A stretch of DNA of 64,000 bases from Symsagittifera roscoffensis (taxonomy: Eukaryota > Xenacoelomorpha > Acoela > Convolutidae): the NCBI RefSeq assembly GCF_963678635.1, contig NC_087067.1, positions 38,721,682-38,785,681 on the forward strand, in the 5' to 3' direction. This document shows, in pieces, positions 1 to 10,600 of this stretch; within the stretch, counting starts at the first letter, position 1; each line of letters begins with the position of its first letter. Position numbers and translations under genes: made by a program. The notes beneath the pieces are model-generated. The model searched no databases, was not told the origin of the DNA, and saw only the letters and a list, made by a program, of their open reading frames with translations.

Positions 1-3000
1 CAAGGTAGTTCCGTCTTCTTCAAAGTTTGAAAACTGTATAAATATAGAAAGTGGTTCGCATCAACACAGAAATGTGTCCACAGCGGAAGCCTCACCTCGG
101 CGATCGTTGCCGAATCGGACTTTTGATTGTGATCAACAATGTTATCCCTATCAACCAACCGTCTCCTTCAGCGATGGCGATGGAATCAAGCACGCTGTAT
201 CCACTAATCCTGAGCACAAAACGCAGTCGTTGCTTATTTCCAATAACGCTACACTTTGCGAAAACAATACATCATCATTTTTTAATCCAGCTGGAACAGC
301 AGCTACCAATACTCCGGTATGCTGTTACTTCTCTCTACCTCATCCTTCGTCTTCCATTCAACATATCCCCGTCAACAACTTCAATAACGATTCCCGAGTT
401 GTTGGAAACATGCCTGCCATCTCCAATCAATACTCTGGATACATCCCCCATGCCATTGTGTCACAACCACCTGCAAATTTAATCTGCAGAAATCAAAACT
501 TGCTATCACATAACGTGTATAGCAACCCTGCGTCAGTGAACAATCCGTTTAGCGGACAGTCTGCCGTTATTAGTCAGCCCAACTTGCCACTAATGTCACA
601 GTGGACACCCGCAGTCACCCAATGTATCACTGGGGTAACAAGTGATGGTAACACAAACCCATCAGTTGGTGTTTTTTCATCCGTAACGCCAATATCTCAG
701 CAACAATTCCCCCACGTATCAAGTGGTGGTACCGTTTACTATGGGTTTCCCAATCACGACGCATCGGCTGAAAACACTTACATATATCAGCAGCAACCTT
801 TTGCAGCTGATCCTAGCAACACATTGCCGTCGTTGCAACGAGCTCCCAAACCGCAAGCCGTGACACTGAATGACTTAGTCCAAGCTCTGTCAGTCTCAAA
901 GAAGGATCCCCTTCCAGAATGGAAGCTGGCCCAGTACGATGATGTGAAGTTGACTTATTTAAAAACATTAGTCGCGGGAAAAGCTAAGTCAGCCATAGCA
1001 GAGTTCGCATACAGTGGAAGAATGTATAAAGATGCTCTGAAAACTCTAGAAAGAAAGTTTGGCCAGCCACAAAACGTAATTACGGCCTACCTTGATAAGT
1101 TGTCCAGTTTCCCGCAGCTTCGAATGCACAACTCTGAGAACATCATTAGCTTCTCGATGACCATTTCAAGTCTAGTGGCTGTCTTTAGGTCTCTTGATTA
1201 TGAAGAAGATTTGAAAAGCGTCTCTTTGTTAAATCAAGCTCTTTCGAAAATTCCACCAAACATGAGAGAATCGTGGTCACTTTTTGTCGTGAAACGTAAT
1301 TGGTCACGCCCCAACCTAATTGACTTTAACAATTGGTTAAAGGATAAAGCAGAAGCTCATGAGCAAATGAAAAATATGCCTGGAAAGCCCAAAGTCGAAG
1401 AGCCATCCAAAACTAAAGCTGTAACGAGAGTTTTTGCCTCGACAAGTACAGTTGAGAAAAAGTTTGAATATCCTTCTTGTATCCTCTGCAAGGGGAAACA
1501 TGCCTTGTGGAAGTGTTCTGTGTTTAAGGAGAAAACTCCAACACAACGTGCGAAATTCTCTGCGGAAAACAAATTGTGCTTCTCCTGCTTACAAGGGAAC
1601 CACGCATTCCGGCAATGTCCCAGAGCAAAGAAATGCACCAAACCAGGTTGCACTAGCACCCATAGTGTACTTCTCCATGGGGCTGAACGTGTTTTTCCTA
1701 GTCGAAATCCGGACAAAAATGATAGCCATACAAGACCCAACGCTGGTCAACCAAGATCTAATGCAGAGCCGGATAAAGCGAGCACAAACGCTGATCGAAA
1801 ATCATTCAGCAAGAATATACCAAACGCAAGTTCGAATCATGCAGACATTAATCCCGTTCCGTTGGATGTAAGTTGCGCAATCTCGAACGACCAATCATCA
1901 ATCATAACATCGAAAGGGTTACTGCCCATAATCAAGCTCCAAGTTTCCACCGATTTCCAGAGTGCTGATTGTTTAACATTGTGTGACTCAGCATCTAGTC
2001 ATTCCTGGATATCGGCTAAATTAGTCAAATGTCTGAATCTTTCAGGAAGAGATTTGGATCTCACAGTAAATGGTATTAACACAACGACTGTTGTTAAAAC
2101 GAAACAAGTTCAGATGAAGGTATCTTCTAACTTCGATGGATTCGAATACATATTCGAATTAACCGCATTTGTCAAGGATGAACTTAAAGTCGGTACCGAT
2201 ACCGTCAACATCCCTGCATTACAGAGCAAGTATCCCTACCTTGCTCCAATCAAACCAATTGTGTATAGCTACGCCGATGTAGACTTAATAATTGGTCAAG
2301 ACTCCTTCCATGCTATTCGGCCTGAGGAGTATTTCAAGAGTGAGGCCGATCCAAACACATCGCCCGTCGCGGTTCGCCTTCCAATAGGCAGGGTCTTGAG
2401 CGGCCCAATGCCGACATCTACTGGTTTCCTTTCTACTTGTTTCAAGTGCAATACGGATGATACCGAACTAGCTTGTCAAATCAAACGCTGGTTTGAAATA
2501 GAGTCATACGGAGCCTACAAACAGGTCGGTTCCCGTTCAGCCGAAGACAAAAGGGCGGCTAAAATACTTGATTCCTCCACCGTCCACGATGGATCAAGAT
2601 ACGTTGTAGGTATGCTTTGGGCAGAAGAATCTATCATGTTACCAGATAATTACTATTCCTCTTTGTCTCAGTTAAAATCATTGGAAAAACGTTCAGCGAA
2701 AGATCCTCACTTAAGGGATCAATACTCAAAAACTATCGAAGATGATTTGAGTAAAGGATACGTGATTCAAGTTCCTCCCCATAATTTTTCAAACCGCAGC
2801 ATACGCGAGTGGTATCTTCCCCACCATCCCGTGGTGAACCCAAACAAACCTGGTAAACTGAGGCGTGTCCTTAACGGAGCGTCTAAATTCCATGGTACGT
2901 CATTGAACAAATCGTTGCTAGTAGGACCCGACATACTGCAAAACCTTGTGTTCGTTCTCCTCCGTTTTCGTCAACATCATTTTGCCGTATCGGCTGACAT

Positions 3001-5900
3001 TGAAGGGATGTTCCTACAAGTCGGCGTCCTTCCAGAGGACCAACCATCTCTTCGTTTTCTGTGGCGGGAGGACCCCACAGCCGATGTGGTTGTACACCAG
3101 TACACCAGACATATCTTTGGAGCGAGAGATTCGCCAACGTGTGCAAATTATGCATTGCAACGGACTGCAATGGATAATCAGGCGATTATCCCTGACGCAG
3201 CATCCGCAGTTCTAGAGAAATTTTATATGGACGACTACCTTGACGCCTTTGAGGACCCTGATGTTGCATTTAAAATGAGTCAAGAGTTGATTACTCTGTT
3301 AGCTCTAGGTGGTTTTAAATTAACTAAATTCATAAGTAACGTAACTAAAATTAATAAAGAGTTAAACCCGCCCCAAAGCGCGCCGCAAGAGGAAAGTAAA
3401 AATATTGTAACTTGTGGGGATAATTCTTCTCATGTTCTTGGTCTGAAGTGGGACCATATTGACGACACTTTGGTCGTAAGCCGTGGTGTCAACCGTGAAC
3501 TTAAAAGTTCGATAACACAGCGAACAGTGTTAAGTTTTGTTTCTTCCGTTTTCGACCCCATAGGTCTCGTAGCGCCCTATACCGTAAGAGCCCGATTATT
3601 GTTGAAAGAAATCTGGCGCATTCATGGTCAACAATGGGATGATCAGCTACCCGTTGATATCAAGACAAAATTTCTTGCCTGGCACTCTGGTTTGCCATCT
3701 CTAGGGAAAATGAGTATAAAGCGCAGCTACTTCTCCGCACCAGTCGACTGGGTTGAGTTACACATGTTCGGTGACAGCTCAGAAGAAGTTTTTTGTGCTG
3801 TAGCTTTTCTTCGCGCCCGTGTGAAAACTTCACTCGAAACACAAGTTGCCTTCGTCTTTGGAAAAGCAAGAGTGGCGCCCATGAAAGCGTTTTCCATCCC
3901 GAAGCTTGAACTGCAGGCCGCGTTACTCGCTACCCGCTTGAAGGAAGATGTCCTCAAAGCTCTAACCATTCCTGTGTCAAACACGTTCATGTGGACTGAC
4001 AGCACCACTGTGCTCCAGTGGTTAAACTCAGGTAGTAAGCAACCCACGTTCGTGGCAAACCGGATTGGAGAGATTCTAGAAAGTACGACCGTAGATCAGT
4101 GGTTTCATATCTTAAGTGGAGACAACTCTGCTGATACGGGAACCAGAGGAATCTCAGCGGAGTCCTTAAAAACAAGCAGCTGGGTGAACGGGCCAAGTCT
4201 GCTGAAAAGTGGCGAGTGGCCTTTCAAGCCGAGCATAGAAATACTTAAGAAAAACCGCCTGGCTGGTCCCGCTTGTGACCTTAATGAAGGTTTACAGCAG
4301 GCCTCTAATTTTTCAAACGTTGCACAAAAACAAAAACAACCCATTTTATTTGCATGGGAAAAGTTCAGCTCGTTTCGTAAACTCCAGCGAGTGGTTGCCT
4401 TCATGCTCAGACTTAGTCCGAAACACCGGCACTACCGCACTAAAGTCAAGGAAATAATCGATCCGGTTGAATTAGAAACCGCCAAACAACGACTTTTGTT
4501 GATTTCCCAAAAGGAATCTTTTGAAGCGGAATATTTACTCCTGTCCTGCAACAAAACCGTCAAAAAGTCTAGTCGTATTGCACAGTATGCACCGTTTATG
4601 GGTCCTGCATTCCTCATTCGTTCAACTGGGCGAATTCGCCGCCTAGTTGAAACTGAATATGACACAAAACACCCCATAATCCTTGATGGAAGGCATTCTT
4701 TGGTGAAATTGTTCGTAAGTGATATTCAGTATCGCTATCAGCACCAGTTCTTAGACTACCTGCGAGCTGTAATTCACTTAGAGTTCGCAATCTTGAACCT
4801 TCGCTCTTTATTGAAGTCCATTGAAGTCCACTGCCTTATATGTAGGAAGCGCAAAGCCAAAACTGTCACACCTATGATGGCAGAGCTTCCAGTTGAAAGG
4901 CTTGGTTACCGCCAGCCTCCCTTCACAAACTGTGGTGTTGATTACTTTGGACCCTTTTACGTCTCAATCAGGAGGAGTTCTGAAAAACGATGGTGCTTCC
5001 TTTTTACATGTATGACCACCAGAGCTGTACATAATGAGATTGTCTCATCCATGGACACGAGTTCGTGTGTAATAGGAATCGAAAGATTCATTGCCCGTCG
5101 CGGCACTCCATCAGTCATTTGGTCTGATAACGGCACCAATTTTGTGGGAGCCGAGAAAGAACTCTTAAATTGTATTCAGTCGTGGAACGATCAAGCACCC
5201 CCAGAGCTGGCGAAAAAGGGTATTAAGTGGAAATTTAACCCCCCGGCAGCCCCGCATCACGGTGGTTCTTGGGATCGTCTCGTTCGGTGTTGTAAAAGGG
5301 TATTCTACGCAATAATAGGAAGGAGAAAGCTCACTCCCGAAGTCCTTGAAACAACTTTCTGTCTTGTAGAACAATCACTGAACGCTCGACCTATAACATC
5401 AGTAAGTGCAAGTCCGGATGGTTTCGAGGTGTTAACTCCTAATCATTTTTTGTTAGGCCGAAATGGTACTAGCTTTCCTTCTCTCTCTTTCCAGGAGCAC
5501 TTCGACCATCGAAAGCAATATATCCGAGCGCAAAGCTACGCCAACGCAATTTGGAGTCGTTGGCTGCGAGATTATGTGCCAGCGCTGAATAAACGCAGTA
5601 AGTGGTACTCCGATAGTGACGTTATTTTAAAAACAGGGGATTTAGTGTGGATTGTTGACGAACGCAGCCCAAGGGGACACTACCCTCTGGCTCGTATAAA
5701 AACCCTTAATTACGGAAAAGACAACATAGCCCGATCTGCCGTAGTTACCACCCGCTCCGGGGAGCTAACTCAACCGGCCGTAAAACTCGCACCCGTTTTT
5801 GCTCCTTTGGGCGCGGAAGATGTTCGCGCTTAAATTAATGACGTCATTATAGCGCGAAAGTGAAAAAGCTAAAATTAGATTTGCTTAGACAAAAGGCCTT
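1..5900 (+). mobile_element. BEL/Pao LTR retrotransposon, 5' end outside window
   Basis: A BEL/Pao-type LTR retrotransposon. The long Gag-Pol frame and its domain order (gag, paired zinc knuckles, protease, RT, RNase H, integrase, C-terminal BEL-type domain) fix the family. The first 73 bases are probably the leader, so the 5' LTR lies upstream of the window. The 3' LTR should follow the coding frame after 5,833, but with one copy in view its borders cannot be set. A purine-rich stretch near 5,852-5,868 could be the polypurine tract. The coding part looks whole, which suggests a fairly recent insertion. Flanking target duplications cannot be checked here. Confidence 0.85.
74..5833 (+). CDS. 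BEL/Pao Gag-Pol polyprotein
   Basis: One uninterrupted frame of 1,919 residues. A Gln/Ser/Asn-rich N-terminus is followed by a gag-like helical region (about residues 265-420). Zinc knuckles follow at C469-C481 and C502-C515, the second a classic CX2CX4HX4C. The aspartic protease motif is DSA at D638. Reverse transcriptase follows with YMDD at 1051-1054. RNase H acidic residues fall in FGDSS (D1234) and WTDSTT (D1309). The integrase core has VDYFGP (D1623) and WSDNGTNF (D1685). A BEL-type C-terminal domain (about 1800-1905) contains GDLVWIVDE. The start at 74 is the first ATG of the frame in the window. BEL elements normally make Gag and Pol as one polyprotein, as here. Many opposite-strand or shifted frames inside it are shadows. 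Confidence 0.93.
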   Translation: MSTAEASPRRSLPNRTFDCDQQCYPYQPTVSFSDGDGIKHAVSTNPEHKTQSLLISNNATLCENNTSSFFNPAGTAATNTPVCCYFSLPHPSSSIQHIPVNNFNNDSRVVGNMPAISNQYSGYIPHAIVSQPPANLICRNQNLLSHNVYSNPASVNNPFSGQSAVISQPNLPLMSQWTPAVTQCITGVTSDGNTNPSVGVFSSVTPISQQQFPHVSSGGTVYYGFPNHDASAENTYIYQQQPFAADPSNTLPSLQRAPKPQAVTLNDLVQALSVSKKDPLPEWKLAQYDDVKLTYLKTLVAGKAKSAIAEFAYSGRMYKDALKTLERKFGQPQNVITAYLDKLSSFPQLRMHNSENIISFSMTISSLVAVFRSLDYEEDLKSVSLLNQALSKIPPNMRESWSLFVVKRNWSRPNLIDFNNWLKDKAEAHEQMKNMPGKPKVEEPSKTKAVTRVFASTSTVEKKFEYPSCILCKGKHALWKCSVFKEKTPTQRAKFSAENKLCFSCLQGNHAFRQCPRAKKCTKPGCTSTHSVLLHGAERVFPSRNPDKNDSHTRPNAGQPRSNAEPDKASTNADRKSFSKNIPNASSNHADINPVPLDVSCAISNDQSSIITSKGLLPIIKLQVSTDFQSADCLTLCDSASSHSWISAKLVKCLNLSGRDLDLTVNGINTTTVVKTKQVQMKVSSNFDGFEYIFELTAFVKDELKVGTDTVNIPALQSKYPYLAPIKPIVYSYADVDLIIGQDSFHAIRPEEYFKSEADPNTSPVAVRLPIGRVLSGPMPTSTGFLSTCFKCNTDDTELACQIKRWFEIESYGAYKQVGSRSAEDKRAAKILDSSTVHDGSRYVVGMLWAEESIMLPDNYYSSLSQLKSLEKRSAKDPHLRDQYSKTIEDDLSKGYVIQVPPHNFSNRSIREWYLPHHPVVNPNKPGKLRRVLNGASKFHGTSLNKSLLVGPDILQNLVFVLLRFRQHHFAVSADIEGMFLQVGVLPEDQPSLRFLWREDPTADVVVHQYTRHIFGARDSPTCANYALQRTAMDNQAIIPDAASAVLEKFYMDDYLDAFEDPDVAFKMSQELITLLALGGFKLTKFISNVTKINKELNPPQSAPQEESKNIVTCGDNSSHVLGLKWDHIDDTLVVSRGVNRELKSSITQRTVLSFVSSVFDPIGLVAPYTVRARLLLKEIWRIHGQQWDDQLPVDIKTKFLAWHSGLPSLGKMSIKRSYFSAPVDWVELHMFGDSSEEVFCAVAFLRARVKTSLETQVAFVFGKARVAPMKAFSIPKLELQAALLATRLKEDVLKALTIPVSNTFMWTDSTTVLQWLNSGSKQPTFVANRIGEILESTTVDQWFHILSGDNSADTGTRGISAESLKTSSWVNGPSLLKSGEWPFKPSIEILKKNRLAGPACDLNEGLQQASNFSNVAQKQKQPILFAWEKFSSFRKLQRVVAFMLRLSPKHRHYRTKVKEIIDPVELETAKQRLLLISQKESFEAEYLLLSCNKTVKKSSRIAQYAPFMGPAFLIRSTGRIRRLVETEYDTKHPIILDGRHSLVKLFVSDIQYRYQHQFLDYLRAVIHLEFAILNLRSLLKSIEVHCLICRKRKAKTVTPMMAELPVERLGYRQPPFTNCGVDYFGPFYVSIRRSSEKRWCFLFTCMTTRAVHNEIVSSMDTSSCVIGIERFIARRGTPSVIWSDNGTNFVGAEKELLNCIQSWNDQAPPELAKKGIKWKFNPPAAPHHGGSWDRLVRCCKRVFYAIIGRRKLTPEVLETTFCLVEQSLNARPITSVSASPDGFEVLTPNHFLLGRNGTSFPSLSFQEHFDHRKQYIRAQSYANAIWSRWLRDYVPALNKRSKWYSDSDVILKTGDLVWIVDERSPRGHYPLARIKTLNYGKDNIARSAVVTTRSGELTQPAVKLAPVFAPLGAEDVRA

Positions 5901-6271
5901 GAAAACTACTGGTTTGTCCGATTAAGGTCAGTTTGCCATCAAAATGTTTATAGATTTTTGAGATTGTTGAAAAACCGTTTGATAACATGTTAACCGAAAA
6001 TGTTAAACTGATGTTTGCTTTATTTTATATTATCTTTATATTGTCATATTATCTGTTTAAATTGCCGATAATTTACAGATGTTGAACCAGGTTTTTTAGA
6101 TCTTACAGGATACGAGAGTGCGGCACAACTTGCATTATTTGCTCCAATTTTGACTGGAATTTTCTTAATGCCGTTCGAATCACGACTGAAAGGGCTTCAA
6201 TATAATATACCTCTCGACCCATTCCAAGAATTATTTGTGGTATTTGCGTGGAAAAGAAAAAGAAAAAGAAA
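5834..6271. other. probable BEL 3' LTR region, borders unresolved
   Basis: This AT-rich DNA follows the BEL coding frame and has no coding signal. By position it should contain the BEL 3' LTR. A stretch from about 5,968 to 6,107 that begins TGTTG and ends TTACA is one possible LTR, but no second copy is present in the window to confirm it. Confidence 0.35.
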
Positions 6272-6881
6272 CAAGAATACCCGGTCACTGTGCAAGTAGT
6301 ACAGAATGTTTCGACCATAGTCTTTAGAAAACTACGGTTAAGTTTTCTTTTCAAATTAGTGTTGTTTTTTCTGCTTGGTGTGATAAAAAGATCTGACGTA
6401 AAAATATAATTTAAGCATATTGAATACTCATATTAAAACGAGCGAATCGGACAAAAATTTTGTAAAAAAATTAGTAGAAAAAAAATGTAGAAAAAATTTT
6501 CAAAAAGTTTTACAGAAAGTTTTTGAGTTTTTTTGAAGTTTTTGGTTCCCAAAATGAAACTAAAAAACTCCAAAACTAGTTTTAATTGCTTAAACTAAGT
6601 TTTAAAGTGTTAAATTAGGTATTTCAGCTTGTAAGCCTGCTCACTTGCTTTATTCGCTCAAATTAAGACAAAAAGCTTAAAATTGCAAGCCGCTTTTTCT
6701 CGACACAGGGATATCTTTTTGAAAATTTTAAAATGTGGTTCGTATTATGACTAAAAAGGCTCAACCCAGTTCGATCATTATTTGCGTCACCTGATATTTT
6801 TGCGTGGAAAACAAAAAAGCAAAAAAAAATAAATTTTACCCGAACACAAAGTTTCTCCCCATTTGCAATGATCGGAACAAT
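6272..6881 (+). repeat. hairpin-headed dispersed repeat, copy 1
   Basis: It begins with the family's head sequence, a near-perfect stem around a five-base loop (6,287-6,304), followed by a TTTCGACCATAG end motif. It closes at about 6,881 with ATGATCGGAACAA, roughly the inverse of that motif. The body carries the family's Ser/Lys-free, T-rich blocks such as a GTGTTGTTTTTTCTGC-type segment and an ATTCGCTC segment. No coding capacity is recognised. The inverted ends suggest a non-autonomous DNA element, but the class is unproven. Confidence 0.6.
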
Positions 6882-6887
6882 AAGCAT

Positions 6888-7476
6888 ACATAAGCCTGCT
6901 CTCTGGCTTTCGATGCTCGAAATTGGAAAAAAAATCAAAAATTTCAAAACGGTTTTTCTGAACACTAGAAAAGCTTTATGGGAATTTTTCTAATGTGGTT
7001 CAAACCGCGAATGAAAAAGCTTTAATATGATATATTATTCAACCCAGTTCGATTATTGTTTGCGTTACTTGGTTTTGCGTAGAGAACGAAAAGAAAAAGA
7101 AAGAAAAATCTAAAACATACCCGAATACAACGTTTCTCCCAATTTTCAATGATCGGAACAATTACAGCCGACAAAGGCATTAAGCAATAGCTTATCGCCC
7201 TTCATCAAGCCTGCTTGCTTGCATTATTCGCTCGAAATCCGACTAAACAACAAAACATTTATATCATTTTTGCGTTACTGATAGTTTATTAGAATTGGGA
7301 TTTTTAATACAGTTCACATTACAAATAAAAGTGTTTTCAATATGATGTAGCACTCGATGCATTCCTAAGGTTAGTTGCGATGCTTAATTTTATGTGCAAA
7401 AAGCACCAGCGAAAAGTTGCAAAAACTTGAACAGCCAAAGACAAAGTTTCTTTCCGTTTTCAGTGGTTGGAACAAC
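6888..7476 (+). repeat. two partial copies of the hairpin-headed repeat (right halves)
   Basis: Two successive right-half copies of the same repeat family. The first runs from the CCTGCTCTCTGGC block at about 6,888 to GATCGGAACAATT at about 7,161. The second runs from a CCTGCTTGCTTGC block at about 7,205 to GGTTGGAACAAC at about 7,476. Both lack the hairpin head, so the right half has been multiplied separately or the left parts are lost. Confidence 0.5.
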
Positions 7477-8048
7477 AAGAATTGCCGGTTTTTTAGCTTA
7501 AAAAAATTTTTGATCGTGTTTTTTGCAATTAAAGAGAAGGATAACCTAAGAAAAATAATTAAAATAGCTTTAATTGGCTATAAAAACCTTTGTGAATGCA
7601 GTTTTTTTGGCTCCGATCAAATCACAATATGGGAAAAAATCATAGCGTAATGCGTATATATCAAAAATTTATCAGAATAAAATATTTTTGGTCTTCAGTA
7701 GAATTCTTTAAAAGATGTCTTAAATTATTTTTTCAATATTGTTAAAATGGTCTTAGCTTTTGGCTGTTGAAATCGATTCAGAGCAAAATTGGACTATAAA
7801 TGTCGGAGCATCTTTGTTTTTTTTCTTTTCACTTTGCTTAACTTTAATTAAATTTGCTTGATTAATTTCTACTGTTTTTGATTGCAACCTTCCCCTTCCG
7901 CTGCTCAAACGACCTAAACTCAAAAATTTCGAGTATTTTGTCACAACAAATTGTGGTCAGATCATTCTGGTAGACTGGTACAGCAACTGTCTATCTTGAT
8001 TGATCTAATTATCTTTTGATCTCACCGGACTTCTTATCTCAGTTAAGG
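7477..8048. other. unassigned AT-rich stretch
   Basis: No supported gene. A short open frame at 7,375-7,650 overlaps repeat sequence and has no start or splice context. It lies downstream of the known prominin-like exons (minus strand), so it may be intron, but later exons were not identified here. Confidence 0.4.
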
Positions 8049-8315
8049 AGTGCATTTAGGGGGGTGGGGGTGAGGGGGGGAAGGGCGGACGCCCAAAATA
8101 TACTAATTCTAAGGGGGCGCCGATAAAACGCAAATTTTTTGTCAATATTTTCGAAAAAAGTGCCAAAAAATTGCAATTTTTGACCTGTTTTTGTTTTAGT
8201 CAAAAGCGGATCTTTATAGTCTTATGATAGCGCTCGGGAAATCAATTTGATTGATCTAAAAAGGGTCGACAAAATTTTTGAATTTTTGTGGTTTCGTCAA
8301 TTTTTTCCGTCACAA
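8049..8315 (+). repeat. degraded fragment of the hAT-type miniature element
   Basis: It contains a G-rich head (GGGGTGGGGGTGAGG), then blocks matching the interior of the better-preserved copies at 13,705 and 48,215: a GGCGCC segment, an AAAACGCAAATTTTTTG segment and a CTCGGGAAATCAA segment followed by GTCGACAAAATTTTTG. The terminal CAGGGGCGG and its inverted partner are not preserved, so this is an old truncated copy. Confidence 0.55.
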
Positions 8316-8813
8316 CAAGAACATCACCTCCGAGGTAAATTATTCCGGTATTGAGCCGTTAGCAATAAGCTTTTTCTAACTCCGAGTATAAATTTTTTCG
8401 TGATGAATTTGATTTTTAAAAAGAACAAAAGCACTTTGAAGAAGGAAAATGTTAGTCCTTTGTCTTTGTAGTTTGTTGAAGATGTTTTAATTTCTCATTG
8501 AGCAACCAGTATAACCTCCTAACTGGTTTTTTTCTAAATTTTCGTTCAAAATGATAAGCAAAAGTTTCAATTATTTGTTTTTTTAAGTCACACTTAAGCT
8601 AAAATGGAGTATTTTGGTCAGATGACTGATAGAAATCAAGGGTTCAAAATATTTAGGACAGAAACTCATACTCTTGATCATAAGTTGATGTAAGACATAA
8701 AAGTTTGTAGGTAAACTTGCTTACGTTTCAGGTTGCATTAAATTTAGGAACTGACTTTTTTTAAACTCGATAACACGTTTGTTAGAGAGTTTTGGCCATA
8801 GTTTAATGAAAAA
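8316..8813. other. unassigned AT-rich stretch
   Basis: No coding exon, RNA gene or terminal-repeat structure was recognised between the degraded hAT-type fragment and the next hairpin-headed repeat. Confidence 0.4.
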
Positions 8814-9979
8814 CAAGGATAGCCGGTTGCTGTGCAAGTAGCACAAAATGTTTCAATCATATTCTTAAAAATACAACAGTTTTTACAAATTATTGTCGTT
8901 TTTTGGCGTGGTGTGATAAAAGGAGCTGAGCAAAAAAACTGGGGACAAGGTATATTCGACAGCGACGCTAAAATAACTTTTAGAAAATTTACAAGAATAA
9001 AATTCAAAAATTTTCTAATTTGCTTACAGTTTTTTGGACTTTTGAAAAATTTGATTCCAAAAAGGCGCTAAAATACGCAAAGTATACTAACGTTACCCAT
9101 GAAAATTTAAGTTCATACCTCCTAAATTAAGCTAATCTAAGCTTTTAAGAAATTAAAATAAGACTGCTCGCTCACTTCAATCGCTCGAAATAAGACGAAA
9201 CATCGTATTGGTACATTATGCAGAAATGCCAAAATAAGCAAATTGAAAAACAGTTTTTCTAGAAAAATTACTCTAAAAACAAAAACAAATTCGACAAAAA
9301 TTTTCGAAAATTTTTTCAAGTTTATTGCAGTTTTTTGAATTTTTTGAAAATTTTGATTACAAAAAGGCTCTGAAATACTCATAGTAAACTAACAATACCA
9401 AGTAAAACTATGTTCCTATCTTTTAAATTAAGCTAATCTAAGCATTTAAGTAACTAATATAAGACTGCTCGCTCGCTTCAATCGCTTGCAATAGGACAAA
9501 AAATCAAAAATTTCAAACTGGTTTTTCTCATTACTGGGAAAACTTTTTTCAAATTTTTTAATGTGGTGCGAATAAGACTCATCACGAGGCAAAACTGTGT
9601 ATTTTGTGAATTGTAAGCCGATTCCACAACAAGGAAGCTCCCTTTGTTCTTCTTCTTTTGTTCTTTTATTTTCTTTGATCGTTCCGACAAAATTTTAACA
9701 TGTTTAAAGAATTGTCTTTGGAATCCAGGAACATACAGACACAAAATTGTGCGTCTATCCAGCGCACAGTTTGGCTTCGTAATGACTGTAAGGGCTTTAA
9801 TATGGTTTATCACTCAGCCCAGAGTTATCAATATTTGTGGCAGTTGATTTTGCGTGAAAAACAAAAAAACTAAAACAGACCCGAATACAACGTTTCTCCC
9901 CATTTTCAATGGTCGGGACAAAAGAGCTAAAACAGCCCCGGATAGAAAGTTTCTCCCAATTTTCAATGGCCGGGACAAC
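8814..9979 (+). repeat. hairpin-headed dispersed repeat, copy 2 (expanded)
   Basis: The head at 8,814 reads CAAGGATAGCCGG, then GCTGTGCAAGTAGCACA, which folds as a six-base stem with a five-base loop. The interior holds two successive versions of the CTGCTCGCTC...TCGCTCGAAAT block (about 9,158 and 9,461). The right end motif appears twice, CAATGGTCGGGACAAA ending near 9,921 and CAATGGCCGGGACAAC ending near 9,979. This copy is therefore longer than the others (about 1.17 kb), apparently through internal duplication. Confidence 0.6.
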
Positions 9980-10600
9980 AAAGCGTTTTGTAATAATAAG
10001 TCTGCCTAGTTTGAAAACACTTCACATACTTGGTCAAAAACCTTTCACTAACATGTTTCGGTGAAATCGGCATTTTTTTATTTGAGTCCCTGGATAAGTT
10101 ATTGAATTCCTCTCAAGAAAAATTGAAAAAACTTCTATACGAAAAAGTTCACAAAGTAATTTGTTCACTCTCAAAAAATACAAAACTATATGAGTATCAG
10201 GTGAATTTAGAGTCGGTACTCTGTCTTCAATTAGACTACTTAAAGAGGAAAATTTCTTTTGTAGTGATAAGAATCTTAACTTGCAATGAGTTCGTAACTT
10301 AAATGAAAGTAAATTGCATCCGGGGGGGGGGGGGGGGGATTATTGCTGGGCAAAATTGGGGGTGAAATCATGAAGGATTAAAATATGGGACACCGAAATG
10401 CTTCATGGAATTATTTCAGCAATTAGTTTGGATGAAACTTTCTTAGGACAAATTTGCGCCTTTATAACGGTGCCAAACTGACAGCGGTGTCGAGTTGTCG
10501 CCATGACGCTCTAGGGAATCATTATGTTTAGTTATGGGATACCTTAAAACTTGCTAGATGAAAAAACACTTGACAAGTGGTCATAATGAAAACTTCTCAC
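9980..10600. other. unassigned stretch with a G17 tract
   Basis: A run of 17 G at 10,322-10,338 is the main feature. A 90-codon plus-strand open frame at 10,030-10,302 has no ATG or clear splice borders and was not accepted as a gene. Later exons of the minus-strand prominin-like gene were looked for here and not found. Confidence 0.4.

Noticed and set aside
8814-8850. Helitron 3' end for the hairpin-headed repeat
   Set aside because: Read on the minus strand, a hairpin is followed by CTAT instead of CTRR, and no TC start is seen at the other end.
10030-10302. 90-codon plus-strand frame with helical-looking composition
   Set aside because: No ATG start, no convincing splice borders, and the opposite strand is also open, as is common in AT-rich DNA.
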